DNA from: Favolaschia claudopus
Taxonomy: Eukaryota; Basidiomycota; Agaricomycetes; Agaricales; Mycenaceae
Assembly (NCBI GenBank): GCA_037176885.1
Contig: JAWWNJ010000006.1
Span: 2,294,001-2,358,000, forward strand
Reading direction: 5' to 3'
DNA: 64,000 bases
Part shown: in pieces, positions 33,942 to 45,706 of the stretch
How positions within the stretch are numbered: the stretch's first letter is position 1
Layout of the letters: each line of letters opens with the position of its first letter
Position numbers and translations under genes: made by a program
Notes under the pieces: model-generated
Seen by the model: the letters and a program-made list of their open reading frames with translations, nothing else
Databases searched by the model: none
What the model was told of the DNA's origin: nothing

Positions 33942-36900
33942 ATGATCTCTCTCATTCCAGCTCTCGCCCTTGCTTTCCTGTCGTTTTTCTCTTCTGCTTT
34001 CATTATTCTTCGCATTGTTTTACCCATTCTGCCTCCGCATCCGTATGTTATTCCGTATTGAAAGATGATCTGTCTAGCTCATCGTTCGTTTCAGCTTAAG
34101 CCGCCGTGTCGCGCCCTCTGAATTTGGCCTTCCGAACTTCAAGTCGCTTTCCCCCGCAGACAAGAGGTACATAACTTGTTTGAAGCCATGGACTGTCTAA
34201 CACGTATATAGTCATCTCTGGCTGGCCGTTTTGGACATTCTGGCGCTTGCGCTCTTCATCTGGCAGACTATCAGCGAATATAGTGGGGGACCTTCGTGAG
34301 TTTCAATGCGATCTCTACTAGCATCGTTCAATTCTCACCAACCATATGTGCAGCGATGCCTTAGTTGCTGTGGATCCTGCTTCATCGCTCAGACTTTGGG
34401 TTGCGATGACTCTCAGGCAGACATGCCTTCTTGTGGTTGCGGGACTCACTCTCTTGCATGTCCGGATGGGCCGCTCCGTTTCCTTTGGTGCGAAGCAGTG
34501 GATGGTCTGGATGCCCACCCTTCTGTTGGCTGTCACGTCCACTGGCATTGCCGTCGTCCTGGCCGGAGCCAAGGTCTCTAGCTTGTTTATCGGACTTGTG
34601 TCCTACACCACCGTTGTTGCTGCCGTGACCTCGGTCGCGTTCTGCTGCCTTGTCGGTACTCTGTTTGCAATCAAACGAAACCTCGCCGTCGTCCAAGACG
34701 AGTCCGAGCCCTGGCCCCCGGTTAGGCAGATGGAGAAACAGCCCCGGCCCTCTTTCGCAACGGAAGAAATTGATGCTATCCGCGATGGTGCTTCCTGGAT
34801 TACCTCCAACGCATCGAACGCCAGCTCGCGCCACAACTCCGTTTCTGCCTGGTCTTTCTCCACCCACGCGCCATCCACTCAAGCTGTGCGCGTTCCGGGT
34901 TCTTCTGTGCCAGCCAAGTCAGCCTTCTGGTTCAATGGCTCTACGCCACCCGATGCCCCTCCAGTTCCACCGCTTCCCTCTCCCTTTGGCCCCTTGTCAC
35001 CGACCGCTGAAAGCCTTAGCGACCCCGACCCCTTCCGTCGCGACGCCCTGGAAACTCCTCGCCCGCGATTCGACTCGCAGACTTCTTGGCTAACTTCTAC
35101 TAACGGTTCTCAGACCACGATCTCTGCGTGGTCGTATCCCACCACCCGCCATCAGGAAACCGACTCACCCAACGGCAGCGTTCACAATCTGAATGCGGAA
35201 TTATTACCGTCATCTCACACTGCGATTTCCCGCCCGGCTACCCCGGCGATGGCTAATGCTCAAGTCCTTGGTGGATATGGCTTCTCGCCCATGCAAACTG
35301 ACGCTGAGAAGAGCCTTGTTGGCCTGGCGGCTGCTCCCGGTGCTACCATTGACGTTTCCGTCTATCGTGCCGTAGGTTGGTTAATTACTATTTGGGTACC
35401 TTTCGTACGTCTCGCTTTCTCTCAGGTCCTCTGACTGTTCTGACATTCATTCATATTAGATTCTCTCACTCCCGTACTTTTTGCTTGCACCTCACAGCAC
35501 CAGCACGCCCACGGCAGCGTCCATTCTGCTCATCCTCTCCGTCACTCTTTCTTCTCCCCTCCTGGCATGCAACCTCCTATTTCGGTCGCCCTTACCTATC
35601 CCTCAAGGCCTTTTCGACATGCAGAGTGAACTCATCTCCAATGCTCACCGCGGCTCTGTGCCTAAAGGAAGCGTGCCAACCTACAAGTTCTCTCATGAAT
35701 ACAAGCGCAGCACCAGTGCTAGTGTCACGGTTGTTGAAGGTCGTCGAAGCGGCGACGTTTGGATGACCAACGGTGACGCGGTAGATGGCAAGAGCAAGAT
35801 CGGTCGAGCATTTGGCATGATGTCTCCCATGCCCAAGCTTTCCGTCCTTCCTCCCGAAGAAGACGACAGCGAACCGACGACCCCTCCTCTGCCTATGCAG
35901 AACGATGACTCATCCCTTCCGGTTTCCATCCACAATTCGACTATCCAAGATTCCACGCAGTCGGAGATGAGCGCCCAGTTTGGCCGGCTCAGGAAGGAAT
36001 CGAAGGCCAGCTCCCACATTTCCGCTGCGGATGAGAGTTTGGCGTACGCTAGCAGGATAATGGTTGCTCAGCGTCATTACTCTGCCCTTGCCCAAACTAT
36101 GCATCTTGAAGGCTCGCCTGAGAAACGGACTTCGGTTGGAGGCCATCTAGTCGCTGCCAGCGGTGTCGTCCCCAATCGAGCTCCCCGCAACTCAGCACAT
36201 CTCCGCACCCGTTCTGGCTCTTCCATCCAGCAAAGTCCTACTGCCGAATCCTTCAACATCAGCATCAGTCCTCCGCCTTCGTTCCCGCTTCCTCCCACCC
36301 CGCCTAATGTCAGGGCCGCTCGATTAGCGCACATGAAACACAAGAAATCGTTCTCATCCGGCTTTCAATTCGGTGCCGTCGATGACATGAACGAGATCGA
36401 CGCTCTCACTGCCGGTGTTCTGCCTCTCCTCGTTCCGGGGTTGAAGGTCGGCGAAAACATGAAGATCAAGGATGGCGACTACACCCCGCCAAACAGTTTC
36501 AGTCGCGGCAGGGGTAAACGCGCTGCGAAACAGCTCCAGGAGTTCGGAGAAGACTTTTCCTCCCCTCAGATTCATTCGACGCCGGCTCGGACCCGTGCTC
36601 ACGCCAGACCCAAGAAGACTTCCATGCACAAGAGGCATCACTTCAGCTTGCCCAGGTATGCTAGACTATCCATTCGTACGTTCTTCTACTCACTCCGCCT
36701 CTAGCCTTGGTCTAGGAAAGGACGGGGTCCACTCACTGGCGAACTGGAAGGATGAAGTTAGTCGTGCGCTCGAAACCAAGGTTGGCCAATATACCGCCGT
36801 CCCCAGCAATGTTGCCTTGGACATCGGACGACGTGCCACGGTTTTCGGCGGTGAATCCGTTCCCAACGAGCTCGCGCATCTCCGTGTTGTGTCGGAAGAA

Positions 36901-37605
36901 GAAGAGGAGCAACCTGTGAAGCTCGTTCGCGGACTCTCTGCTCGTCGGCTAGGACTGCAGGCGAACGTCCCGCACAGCGCCCGGGCGTCCATGGAATCGA
37001 TCGGCATCAGCGTGTTGCCGCCCTCCGCGGCGTCTACAGCCACTCTATTCGATTTTGAAGCCGGCATGGACTCTGGGCCCCAGGCGGAAAGCACGCCACA
37101 CAACACTGTCGCAGCCAAGCCCAAGTCCAAGCAGCGTCCGCCGCCTCTCCCACTTCCGGTTCCAGAGCACGTATTGCAGCCCGCCCGTGCCTCACCAGGA
37201 CGTCGTTCCAGCATTGTGTACATCAATTCTGGCGATGACAATTTCTCGCCGAGAACCCCTTCAGCCAACGCTGAAAATGCCCCATCCACCATGGCATCCT
37301 TGGCGCAGTGGTCGTCGCGGGTGATCGCGAAGCCGGGGAAACTCCAGCGGAAAATCTCCAAGGCCGTATATGGCTCGAACCCGAAACCTGCCTCTCCTGG
37401 CCTACGCCCACTCACCTTGTTGGGAGATCGCGATGTGAACGCCAACGGGGGAGGAACCCCGCCCTTGTCACTTCGGAAGAAGAACAAATTGCGTGTTGTG
37501 AATGACGAGAATGCTGCCCCGACAACCGAGGGTGCAAAGGGACGTGGTGCTCTTTCGCCATTGGTTCTTACACGCACCGAAACGCGGCAACACGCCATTG
37601 CTTAA
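33942..37605 (+). CDS. Large seven-helix membrane protein with GPCR-like layout
   Basis: Not recognised as a named family. Helices appear in this order: LIPALALAFLSFFSSAFIIL (TM1), HLWLAVLDILALALFIW (TM2, after two short introns), LRLWVAMTLRQTCLLVVAGL (TM3), WMVWMPTLLLAVTSTGIAVV (TM4), LFIGLVSYTTVVAAVTSVAF (TM5), YRAVGWLITIWVPFILSLPY (TM6, across an intron) and AASILLILSVTLSSPLLACN (TM7). About 200 Ser/Pro-rich residues lie between TM5 and TM6, and a tail of more than 600 disordered residues follows TM7. The tail is rich in Ser, Pro and basic patches, and ends TRTETRQHAIA. With an extracellular N-terminus the big loop and tail are cytosolic, as in receptors. A seven-helix scaffold of another kind is equally possible. 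Confidence 0.75.
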
Positions 37606-37985
37606 GTATATCTTTATTCTGCCAACTTTTTCTCTTGCTTTATTGCTTTCAGTCAATTTGCTATCGCTCGATGCTCTACTGTTTTGACTTTGCTTTGCAT
37701 CCTAGAGATGTCTGTTCGCTTGATGCTTTTTTTTTGCTCTCTATCCACTTGCTATCTCGCTATCTCGCTATCTCGCTCTCCACTGCTCTCTATTGCTGTT
37801 ATTGACATTTGCTCTGATTACTGCTCTCCTCTATGCTCTGAACTATGCCCCTGCTTTCTTCACCTATATCATTCAAGCCCACGTATATACATATCATTGC
37901 CAAGATCTAGCTATCCTATGCGCAAAGTATCCACATTTTTGTAAAGTACATACAGTACTTGCTATAGAAATGAAAAGACCTGGAG
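37606..37985. repeat. Convergent 3' region with a short CTATCTCG-type tandem repeat
   Basis: 380 bp between convergent stops. GCTATCTC is repeated three times at 37751-37774, followed by related CT-rich sequence. No gene. This is likely 3' UTR sequence with slippage-prone repeats. Confidence 0.6.
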
Positions 37986-39451
37986 TTAAATCTTGTTTAT
38001 AGTGATATACACCGACTTGCAGTCGGCCTTGCTGTAGTGCGCATGTCCATTGACTGGACTGTAAACTACGTCGATGCGGTTGCCAGCCGTAGAATTGGGG
38101 CATAGTGCCCACAAGTCATTCCGCCCGATGAGAGCGAGTACTTGAGGACCATCGTGAACCATGGGGTTGGCCGTAGCGCAATAGGGACCAACTGCGGGCG
38201 GAGGAATGTGAGTTGTAATAAAGATCGGCGAGTCACCAGGCTTGGTAGCTAGCGAAGCCGTCTTGATTTCCCGAATAGACCGCACGACGGGAAGTAACCC
38301 GGCGTTGGAGAGGTTTACAAAATCGAACATCCCCCCCTCACCCGTCTGTGTGTCAAAGTGTATGAGCGCTGCTGTGCAGATATACTCACAACGAGCATGG
38401 TACAGACTTACAGTGAGGATGGACCAGCTGATTTTGAGGATCGACTTTATGATCAAGACGTGGAGGGGGACGGATGTAGCACCCATCTTCGGAGGTGAAG
38501 CGTATACTGCTGCAAGATTGAAGTCGCTGGACAGCGTCGAGCTGAGACAAACTTGGCCAGTGGAATCTTGGTATACCAAGAGCGCGTTCGAGCCACCGCA
38601 GAATTCAGTCGTATTCGCGACGCATGCCGTCGCGCAGCTGCTGTCACTGATTGAGGACGCGAGCGGCCCGCTGCCACACCAGCATTCTTGACCGTATTCA
38701 AGGCCTGCAAGGCCGAAGCCCTCTACTTTGCAGGCAGATGTGCAGCTCTCAACTGTAACACCGCCGGGAATCGTTTGCAAGCTGGGAAGTTGTCGTGAGG
38801 ACGGGCTATCGCTGTAGGGAGAAAATAAGAATCCGGAAACAGGTTCGTGTACTCATAAGCATACGCAAAACAGCCGGAGTAATTCCATGTCCCAATCTGA
38901 GGCGTGATAGTCGGAGGAGGGGTACCGTTCCAATAAACATCCAAAAAGTTGCCGGCGCCGCACAACTCGGTGGAAGCTCCACTACAAGCCTCATTGCAGC
39001 TGGAGGTGTTCGCGAGGCTGCCGAAGGATTGCAGAGCGTAGTCGCAGTCTGTAACGGTCAAGAAAGTCAGATTGGTGACTCGGTAATAAAATTGGGCAAG
39101 AAACAAACAGCACTCAGAACCAAACTCGACGCCTGCCAGGGAGAACCCACCGCTACGGCAGAATGAAGTACAATATTCAACGGTCATGTTTGCGCTGGAG
39201 AAGGACGATGCTGCAAGAGTGCGCGAGCTAACATTATCCCTGGAAGCACAATCTGTTCCGTATGAAGGAAGCAGTCGGTAGTGCGGACTAACGTGTAACA
39301 TCCCTTGAACGTCCAGCCCGGTGGAAGCGTAGGCTCCACACTGAACGCGTCGACCTAAGCATAGGGTAAGGTAGGAGTTGAATCTGTTCAGGACTCGACC
39401 TACAGACAGAAGGCCAACGAGAATAGCTGCACAGAGAGCTGCGAAAGCCAT
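37986..39451 (-). CDS. Secreted protein with two WSC domains, copy 1
   Basis: WSC domains are cysteine-rich carbohydrate-binding modules found in fungal wall sensors and secreted proteins. The start at 39451 gives MAFAALCAAILVGLLSVG, a signal peptide. The first WSC has MTVEYCTSFCRSGGFSLAGV, then an intron, then CNEACSGASTELCGAGNFLD and WNYSGCFAYAY. The second has VTVESCTSACKVEGFGLAGL, YGQECWCGSGPLASS and CVANTTEFCGGSNALLVYQD. A C-terminal module follows (LATKPGDSPIFITTHIPPPA, VGPYCATANPMV, LALIGRNDLWALCPN) and ends YITINKI. No C-terminal membrane helix is present, so it is secreted or wall-bound rather than a Wsc1-type sensor. A paralogue lies next to it at 40086. Confidence 0.83.
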
Positions 39452-39489
39452 AGGTAACTGAAGGAGCTGGAGGCGCTTTGGTTTAGGAT

Positions 39490-39496
39490 TTTATAC
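39490..39496 (-). promoter_or_regulatory. TATA box of WSC copy 1
   Basis: On the minus strand TATAAAA lies about 40 bp before the ATG at 39451, in the context AGTATAAAATCC. The paralogue has the same element at the same distance. Confidence 0.6.
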
Positions 39497-39499
39497 TAG

Positions 39500-40085
39500 C
39501 AACATCCCTTGACATACTGCCAGTTCTTCCACGACTCCTACCCAAGATACGTTAACATCCATCCAACGTTGCAACCCATTCATCATGGCTGCCCGGGTAC
39601 GCCGCAGGTGCTAGAAGGCGGGATATTGCTGATATATGAAATCGACACCAGAAGGCGAGTCTGAAGACAGCAAGGGCCTTGCGTATGTTTGAACGAGTAA
39701 TTTCGGGTTGAAAGGGCAATTTCGCCACTCCAGATCTGAAGCGGTACGGTTTGGGGTACGGTCTAGCATTAAATACCAATGTACCATGGGTCCATGACTA
39801 CACGCGATCCGTGGAAGATATAAATGTGAACAGGTCCAGAGAGTCGGCGTCGGGATCACATCCACTGTGTAGACGCGAGGGGTGCAAGAGTAGGCGACGG
39901 CGTCATATCGTTACGAACTCGATGTCACCCGCTCAGCTTCGTTGACGGGAACGCCGGCCTTGCCGCAGCAGAATAAAGGTCCTAGACTGGGAACCGTCTG
40001 TCTGTGAGCTTCATAGTTGGCGCACAAGTAACGAATGGTGGTATTGGTTGGGGAGAAGCTCTAGCGGTGGCGCCGCGGCCAACCG
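39500..40085. other. Spacer between the WSC paralogues
   Basis: About 590 bp that holds the upstream region of copy 1 and the 3' flank of copy 2. No gene or repeat is recognised. Confidence 0.5.
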
Positions 40086-41764
40086 TCAGATAAACTCGGA
40101 ATTACTGACAATTGCCGCGGCGAAATCCAGTAAATTCGGCTTTGACCGCCTGTTCACTAGATGTTGATTGAAAGACGCACGTTGCCGCGTGAAGACGGGC
40201 ATTCTCGTGCATCTCAAGTCCCAGGTGCAGGCATAATTCAGTGTGAAAAGTCGAATCAATCCTATAGTTGAGCATTCCAGATTTACAATTTCAAGCAATA
40301 CAGACTGGCAGCTGGAAAGATTGTAATGCGGGTTCCCAGCACCAGGACTGTAAACTGCATCTATACGATTACTAGGATTACTGGTTGAGATATTCGTGCA
40401 GAGAGCCCACAGGTCGTTTCGCCCGTTGAGGCCCAGGACTTGAGGACCATTTGGAACCAGAGGATTCGCCATAGCGCAGTACGGACCAACCGCGGTTGGA
40501 GGGAACTGAGTGGTCACGAAGATGGGCGAGTCGCCGGGCTTCGTGGTCAGCGAAGCGGTCCTGAATTGCGGCTGCGAGGTGGACATGGGGAGCAAGCCGC
40601 CGTTGGTCAATAGTGTGGAGGTGAATAGCGTGTCACTCAAAGCCTAGGTACAGTTTAAATCAGTTTCAACATTGCTGCATGGAAGCCAAGTACGCTGAGA
40701 ACGCACAGTGAGGACGGACCAGCTGACAAGGGGCACGGTTTGAATTATGTGGACGTGAAGGGGGATGGCGGGGGCGTTGGGAGTGACGGGGACCGCGTTC
40801 AGGTTGAAACCCGTCGTCAGCGTTGAGCTCAAACAAACTTGAGCAGTCAGATCTTGGTATACTTGAAGCCTGCTAGCACCACCGCAGAATTCAGTCGTAT
40901 TCGCAACGCACGCTGTTGCGCAGTTGTTATCGTTGGATAGAGAAGATGTCAGCGGCCCGCTGCCGCACCAGCATTCTTGACCGAACTCAAGACCTGCAAT
41001 GGCAAGCCCACTGGCTTTGCAGGCAGACGTGCAGCTCTCGACGGTCACACCTCCGGAGGTCGTTTGCCGGTTGGGAAGCTGCCTCGAAGACACGCTGTCG
41101 CTGCAAGTTGGGTAGACGAGGCGTTAGAAGGACGCTGAATAGTTATTTCGAAGGCGTACGAGAAACAGCCGGAGTAAGTCCATGTTCCCACCTGTAGTGG
41201 ACTCGTCGGCGGAGGCGTGCCGTTCCAGTAGACGTCGATGAAGTTGCCGGCTCCACAAAACTCGGTCGAAGCTCCCCCACACGCCTTGTTGCAGTTGGAG
41301 GTGCTCGTGAGGGTACCAGGGGACTGCAGCGCATGATCACAAACTACAGTGAAATCAACCGACCTGAATATGATGGCCGGACACAGAAGAAGAATTTACG
41401 AACAGCATTCAGATCCGAATTCAACACCTGCCAGAGAGAAACCACCGGCATCACAGACAGAAGTGCAGGACTCGACGGTCATATTTGCGCTGGCGAAGGA
41501 AGTCCCCGCAAGAGTACGTGAGGTGCTCGAGTCTCTAACAGAGCAGAGCAGCACAATTAGCGACGGGTCAATTGCGGGCGAAACATATTTCGCAAGCGGA
41601 ATACAAACGTGAAGCATCCTTGCAGCGTCCAGACCGAAGCATCCTTGCGTACGACCGACGCGCCGACCTAACCACAAAAATGAGTGGAAAACATTTGCAT
41701 CAAGTTCTCGACTGACAAACGGAAGCCCAATAGCAATAGCTGCACCGAAAGTTGCGGTAATCAT
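40086..41764 (-). CDS. Secreted protein with two WSC domains, copy 2, C-terminally extended
   Basis: Tandem paralogue of the gene at 37986, with the same exon plan. The signal peptide is MITATFGAAIAIGLPFVS. First WSC: MTVESCTSVCDAGGFSLAGV, CNKACGGASTEFCGAGNFID. Second WSC: VTVESCTSACKASGLAIAGL, FGQECWCGSGPLTSS, CVANTTEFCGGASRL. C-terminal module: LTTKPGDSPIFVTTQFPP, LGLNGRNDLWALC. Copy 1 stops after SVYITINKI. This copy reads SVLLEIVNLEC and continues about 65 more residues with Arg/Cys-rich, unrelated sequence to 40086. The extension may be a stop-codon loss into former 3' UTR, or an unrecognised intron may shorten it. Confidence 0.8.
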
Positions 41765-42344
41765 GGAAATGGCAGTGCAGAAGATTTGAGGTGCGAGTAG
41801 GCTTTTATACGTCCCCTTAGCCAGCTAACATTTTACGCAAGTCCGAGCGTCAACGAGCCCGATGTGCGTGGAGCTTCCATCCAAGCCGTCCGAGCCCATT
41901 GGCAGGTAAGGTACAAATCCGTGGCATGAGCATGATTCCCCTGGTTCCTCGGGAAGTATTCAGTACTCAGTTATTGTAGACGGCCGCCAGTCTCCAGAGG
42001 CATTTTTAGCATTGAAGACATCGAAAATATCATGATGATTGCGAAGAAATCGGATTTCAAAATGGGTCTTGCTGCCTTGATGCAACTTGACTCACGGCCA
42101 GCGGATATCTTGAAGCACAGAAGGTATAGAAGAGATCCAAGACCCATGCGTTGGCCGCTGTCGCGCTGAAGTCGCGTTGAAATTTACATGCAAGGAACTA
42201 TACCCACGTCACCGTTTCTGACAAGGGACCATCGCAGCAGCAGTGATCCGTTCGGCTTCGCGAGTTGAACTTGCTGGAGGAATGAAAGGTGAAAGATATA
42301 TGGAGGCCATAGTCGTTGACTTTATATTGAATGGTAAGGATACA
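41765..42344. other. Intergenic region, WSC copy 2 promoter and THOC3 3' flank
   Basis: 580 bp. The minus-strand TATA-type element at 41803-41809 belongs to WSC copy 2. The remainder shows no gene or repeat. Confidence 0.5.
41803..41809 (-). promoter_or_regulatory. TATA box of WSC copy 2
   Basis: TATAAAA on the minus strand, 39 bp before the ATG at 41764. Same spacing as in copy 1, so the core promoter was duplicated with the gene. Confidence 0.6.
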
Positions 42345-43712
42345 CTACTCTAACATCCCGAATAAACTGACTACCGCCACGGGTAACGGACCTCCTTCGC
42401 GCTTCGGTGTCTGGCCACAATACGCAATGGCGTACTTCGAGGGATGCCACGTAACTGTCGGTGCGGACGCAATAGCAGGTACACGGTGGAGAGGAAGACC
42501 TGTCTCCGTTGCGCACTATCCAAACATTATTTAACCGGGAGTGTGAGACCAATGGAAATGAACGAACAAGGTCAATATACGTCCCGGCATTCGCGATGGC
42601 AAGGTATTCGCCGTCATGCGAGAAGCTAATGGCATTGATGCTGTTCCTGCGATGTAATGGAAATGTCAGAAAATGCAAGGAACAGAACAAATCATCACTT
42701 ACTCGCAGGAGGTGATGGTACGGATAGAGATCCACTCTGTCAGGTCGAATATGTTCACGATTGAGTCGTGTCCGCCAGAAGCAAGATATCTAGATAATTG
42801 TGAGCCATCGTGGGATGGGCTGGGATACTTGACGTACGTTCCGCGTGGATCAAGCGCAACGGCGACGCAGCCACCGACATGGGCGGCGGAACTCTCGCGC
42901 AAGACGAGGCTGGGGTAGTCGATGACGCGTAACGTGTGCTCGGTGTGATGGGTGAGGACGATGCCATCACCTACGTGGTTGAACACGGCTGTTGAGGCGA
43001 TGACAGCGTCTTTTGGTGAAGGGTGCCATGACTCCTTCGTCTCGTCGCCCTCTTTTCCCAAAGTCAAGAAAAATAGCTGGTGTCCGGCAGAGGTATACAA
43101 CAATGCACGACCGTCTGGGGAATAGTTTGTTTGAACGGGGGAGACTTTGAGGGAGCATTGTTGGGTATGCCGGCTTTCTAGCTGTCGAATTAATTTTTTG
43201 GATAGAAAGGCAAAAAGAGAGACAGACGTCGCGCATCCCAGAAGACGATACGGCGATCCTTCTGACTTGAGGTGCAGAACAATTCAGGATGGGTAGGATT
43301 CCAAGAAATATAGTCGACATCATCTGAGTGGGCGCCCGAGAAGACAGCCGCGTTTTTTTGCTCCATCTGCGCCCCGCGTTCAGATTTTGAAAGGACCAAC
43401 GATACGAAGACGCACACCCTTCTCAGGGACCCAGATACGAGTGACCTTGTCGATTCCAACAGCAGCCAGTCGTTTTCCATCGCAGCTCCAAGCAACATGG
43501 GTCATAGCCTGCTGACTGTGGTAGCGGTAGTCGCGCGGTTTAAAAGCAGAGAAGTTTGGCGGCTAGCGAGACTGAGAGTCAAATACGGCCTCGAGATCTG
43601 GCCGAAGAAATACATGGATTGAGCGCGTCGCGAAAGTGGTGTAAATCGGTGGAGACGGGGGCCGTTGAGGTTCTGGTATATCCTCCTGAGCATCCTTTCC
43701 GTTGTGAGCCAT
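42345..43712 (-). CDS. THOC3: WD40-repeat protein, THO complex subunit 3/Tex1-like
   Basis: Likely subunit of the THO/TREX complex linking transcription to mRNA export. The start at 43712 gives MAHNGKDAQEDIPEPQRPPS. WD blades include HVAWSCDGKRLAAVGIDKVT with RIWVPEKG, VDYISWNPTHPELFCTSSQK with RIVFWDAR, VQTNYSPDGRALLYTSAGHQ, CVAVALDPRGTYLASGGHDS with VNIFDLTEW, and NAISFSHDGEYLAIANAG. The final blade is VTWHPSKYAIAYCG, ending VVSLFGMLE. Six or more short introns. It is divergent from the DLIC gene with 130 bp between starts. The THOC3 call rests on blade order and length; another seven-blade protein is possible. Confidence 0.75.
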
Positions 43713-43842
43713 ATTTGTAGACGGTAGAAGTCCAGTAAAGCTCTGGAAGCAAATGCAAGATGAAAGTTAAGGACAAGAAGGAAATTAAATAAGAAATAAA
43801 CAAACAAGCCTAGGTTAACCTCCTACCACCACCTCCTCCGCC

Positions 43843-45706
43843 ATGGACTCGCGTCCCTCTAGCCCGGAAGCTCCTCCTGCAGACCTATGGGGGTCTATCC
43901 TAGACTCTGTATCCTCGTCTCGTTCTATACCCTCCAAGCAAATTCTGCTCCTTGGCCAGCCCTCAACAGGGAAATCAACTTTAGCTGCAGGATTACTCCA
44001 GAAACCTCCAGCAGACGAGAAAGAAGACCACGCAACAGACTTTGCTGTCGGATACGACTTTGCCAACGTGCGCGACGAGGCTGATGAGGGTGCTTTTGTC
44101 TTGCTGGGCTTTCAATGAAGAACTTTCTCATGATAATGTATATCTCGTTTTGCAGACACTCTGGCGCGACTCTCGGTGTACACAGTGCCGTCTTCTGCAC
44201 CGGAATATACCTCCCTACTGCCCTACTTTGTTCCCCCACGAACGGCGCTACCACATACGCTCGTTATGATTGCCCTCGATTGGACGCGTCCATGGACATT
44301 TGTGGAAGAATTGGAGACGTGGTTGCGTTGGGTAGAGAAGTGGACACGCGGCGACGGGGCACGGGAGCTCGAGATTGTGCGGGAAGAGAGTCGTGAGCGA
44401 TGTGAGTGCTGCCTTTGTTATATTCAGCGCTCGATTGACCGTAACATTCCTTCAGTGCAAGCTCATTTGCAGCATTACTCTGAACCTTCGGTCGACCCTC
44501 CGACAGCTGTCTCCTCTTCCATGTCGGGGAGCACCGTACTTCCTTTGGGTCCCGGCACTTTGACGCATAATGCCGCTGGTGTACCCATAATTGTTGTGTG
44601 CACCAAAGCGGACCTTTTCGACGAGGGCGGAAGCGACCTCGGCACCGGTGCGTCAGGTATGGGCGGTATGGTACGCGGGAAAGGTGGTGAATGGGAAGAA
44701 CGTACCGACAGTATCATGCAAGTCCTTCGCACAATATGTCTAAAATGTTTGTCCCTCTTTCAATATCTTCCTGTATTCAGAGGGCTCATGAAAATTCACA
44801 GATGGCGCAGGCCTGTTTTACACAACCCAGCATCCCACAACGTTACTAACACTGCGACAATACGCATTACATATGCTGTTTCTCCCACCGGCACCGTCAC
44901 TTGCCGTCGCATCTGCTGAGCCTCCAGCACCGGTGAGGAATCCTTTCCCCTTTACACAAAAGCCAAATTATCTGGACCGTGATCGTATTGTCGTACCGGC
45001 GGGATGGGATAGCTGGGGCAAAATCACCATCATGCGGGAGGAGTTCGAGGCACGGACGTGGGGCGATGCATGGGAAGCTGACCTCGAAGCAGAAGGCGAC
45101 GCCCCTTCGGACGGCGCAAAAGCACTCTTCAGCGCGCTCGTACCAGATCAGGGTATCAAGGTAATTATTCCCAACTTTCCGTTTTATCTGTTTCTGACGT
45201 CTCTTCAGCCTACACCTCTCCCGCCGCTCAACAACCCCACACCAGAGCAAGCATTTCTCGCCAAAAATTACGACGAGAACGCGAAGAGGACAGACCGCGA
45301 CCCGCGTGCCGCCTTCCGCGACTCTGCAGATCCCATGCGCGCAGCAGCCGGGCTGGTTGGTCCCATGGGCGGCATGCCGTCCTTCGACCTCCCCACCGTC
45401 GACCGCGTCTTATCAGAAATGGAGACAGGGATCAACGGCAACATCGGCGGCGCACCCCCGCCGCGAGCTGCAGCAGCACCCAGACGGCCTGCCGGGCTCG
45501 CACCCAGCACGTCGCCGAGGCAGCCTAGCGGGCCGGCGGGCGGCGTACCGACACCGACGTCGGCGACGGGGGGTCAGTCGCAGCACGAGGTGTTGCAGAG
45601 TTTCTTCGACAAGTTGTTGAAGGGGGGGAAGGACCGGACGTCGGCTAGCGCGACGACGACTGCTCCGAAGACGAATGGGAATGGGGCGGCGGAGGAGGGT
45701 AGTTGA
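43843..45706 (+). CDS. Dynein light intermediate chain
   Basis: Cytoplasmic dynein subunit that binds the heavy chain and cargo adaptors. The ATG at 43843 starts MDSRPSSPEAPPADLWGSIL. A Ras-like fold begins with KQILLLGQPSTGKSTLAAGL (Walker A GQPSTGKS) and GYDFANVRDEADE. It continues with LARLSVYTVPSSAPEYTSLL, VMIALDWTRPWTFVEELETW and VPIIVVCTKADLF. The exon YGAGLFYTTQHPTTLLTLRQ and the block FPFTQKPNYLDRDRIVVPAG with WDSWGKI are strong DLIC signatures. The C-terminal adaptor-binding half is disordered, with SQHEVLQSFFDKLLKGGKDR, a conserved helix, near the end. Five introns inferred. Confidence 0.9.

Noticed and set aside
36690..37598. 302-residue minus-strand frame opposite the seven-helix protein tail
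   Set aside because: Antisense shadow of a disordered Ser/Pro-rich exon. No motif or splice signals.
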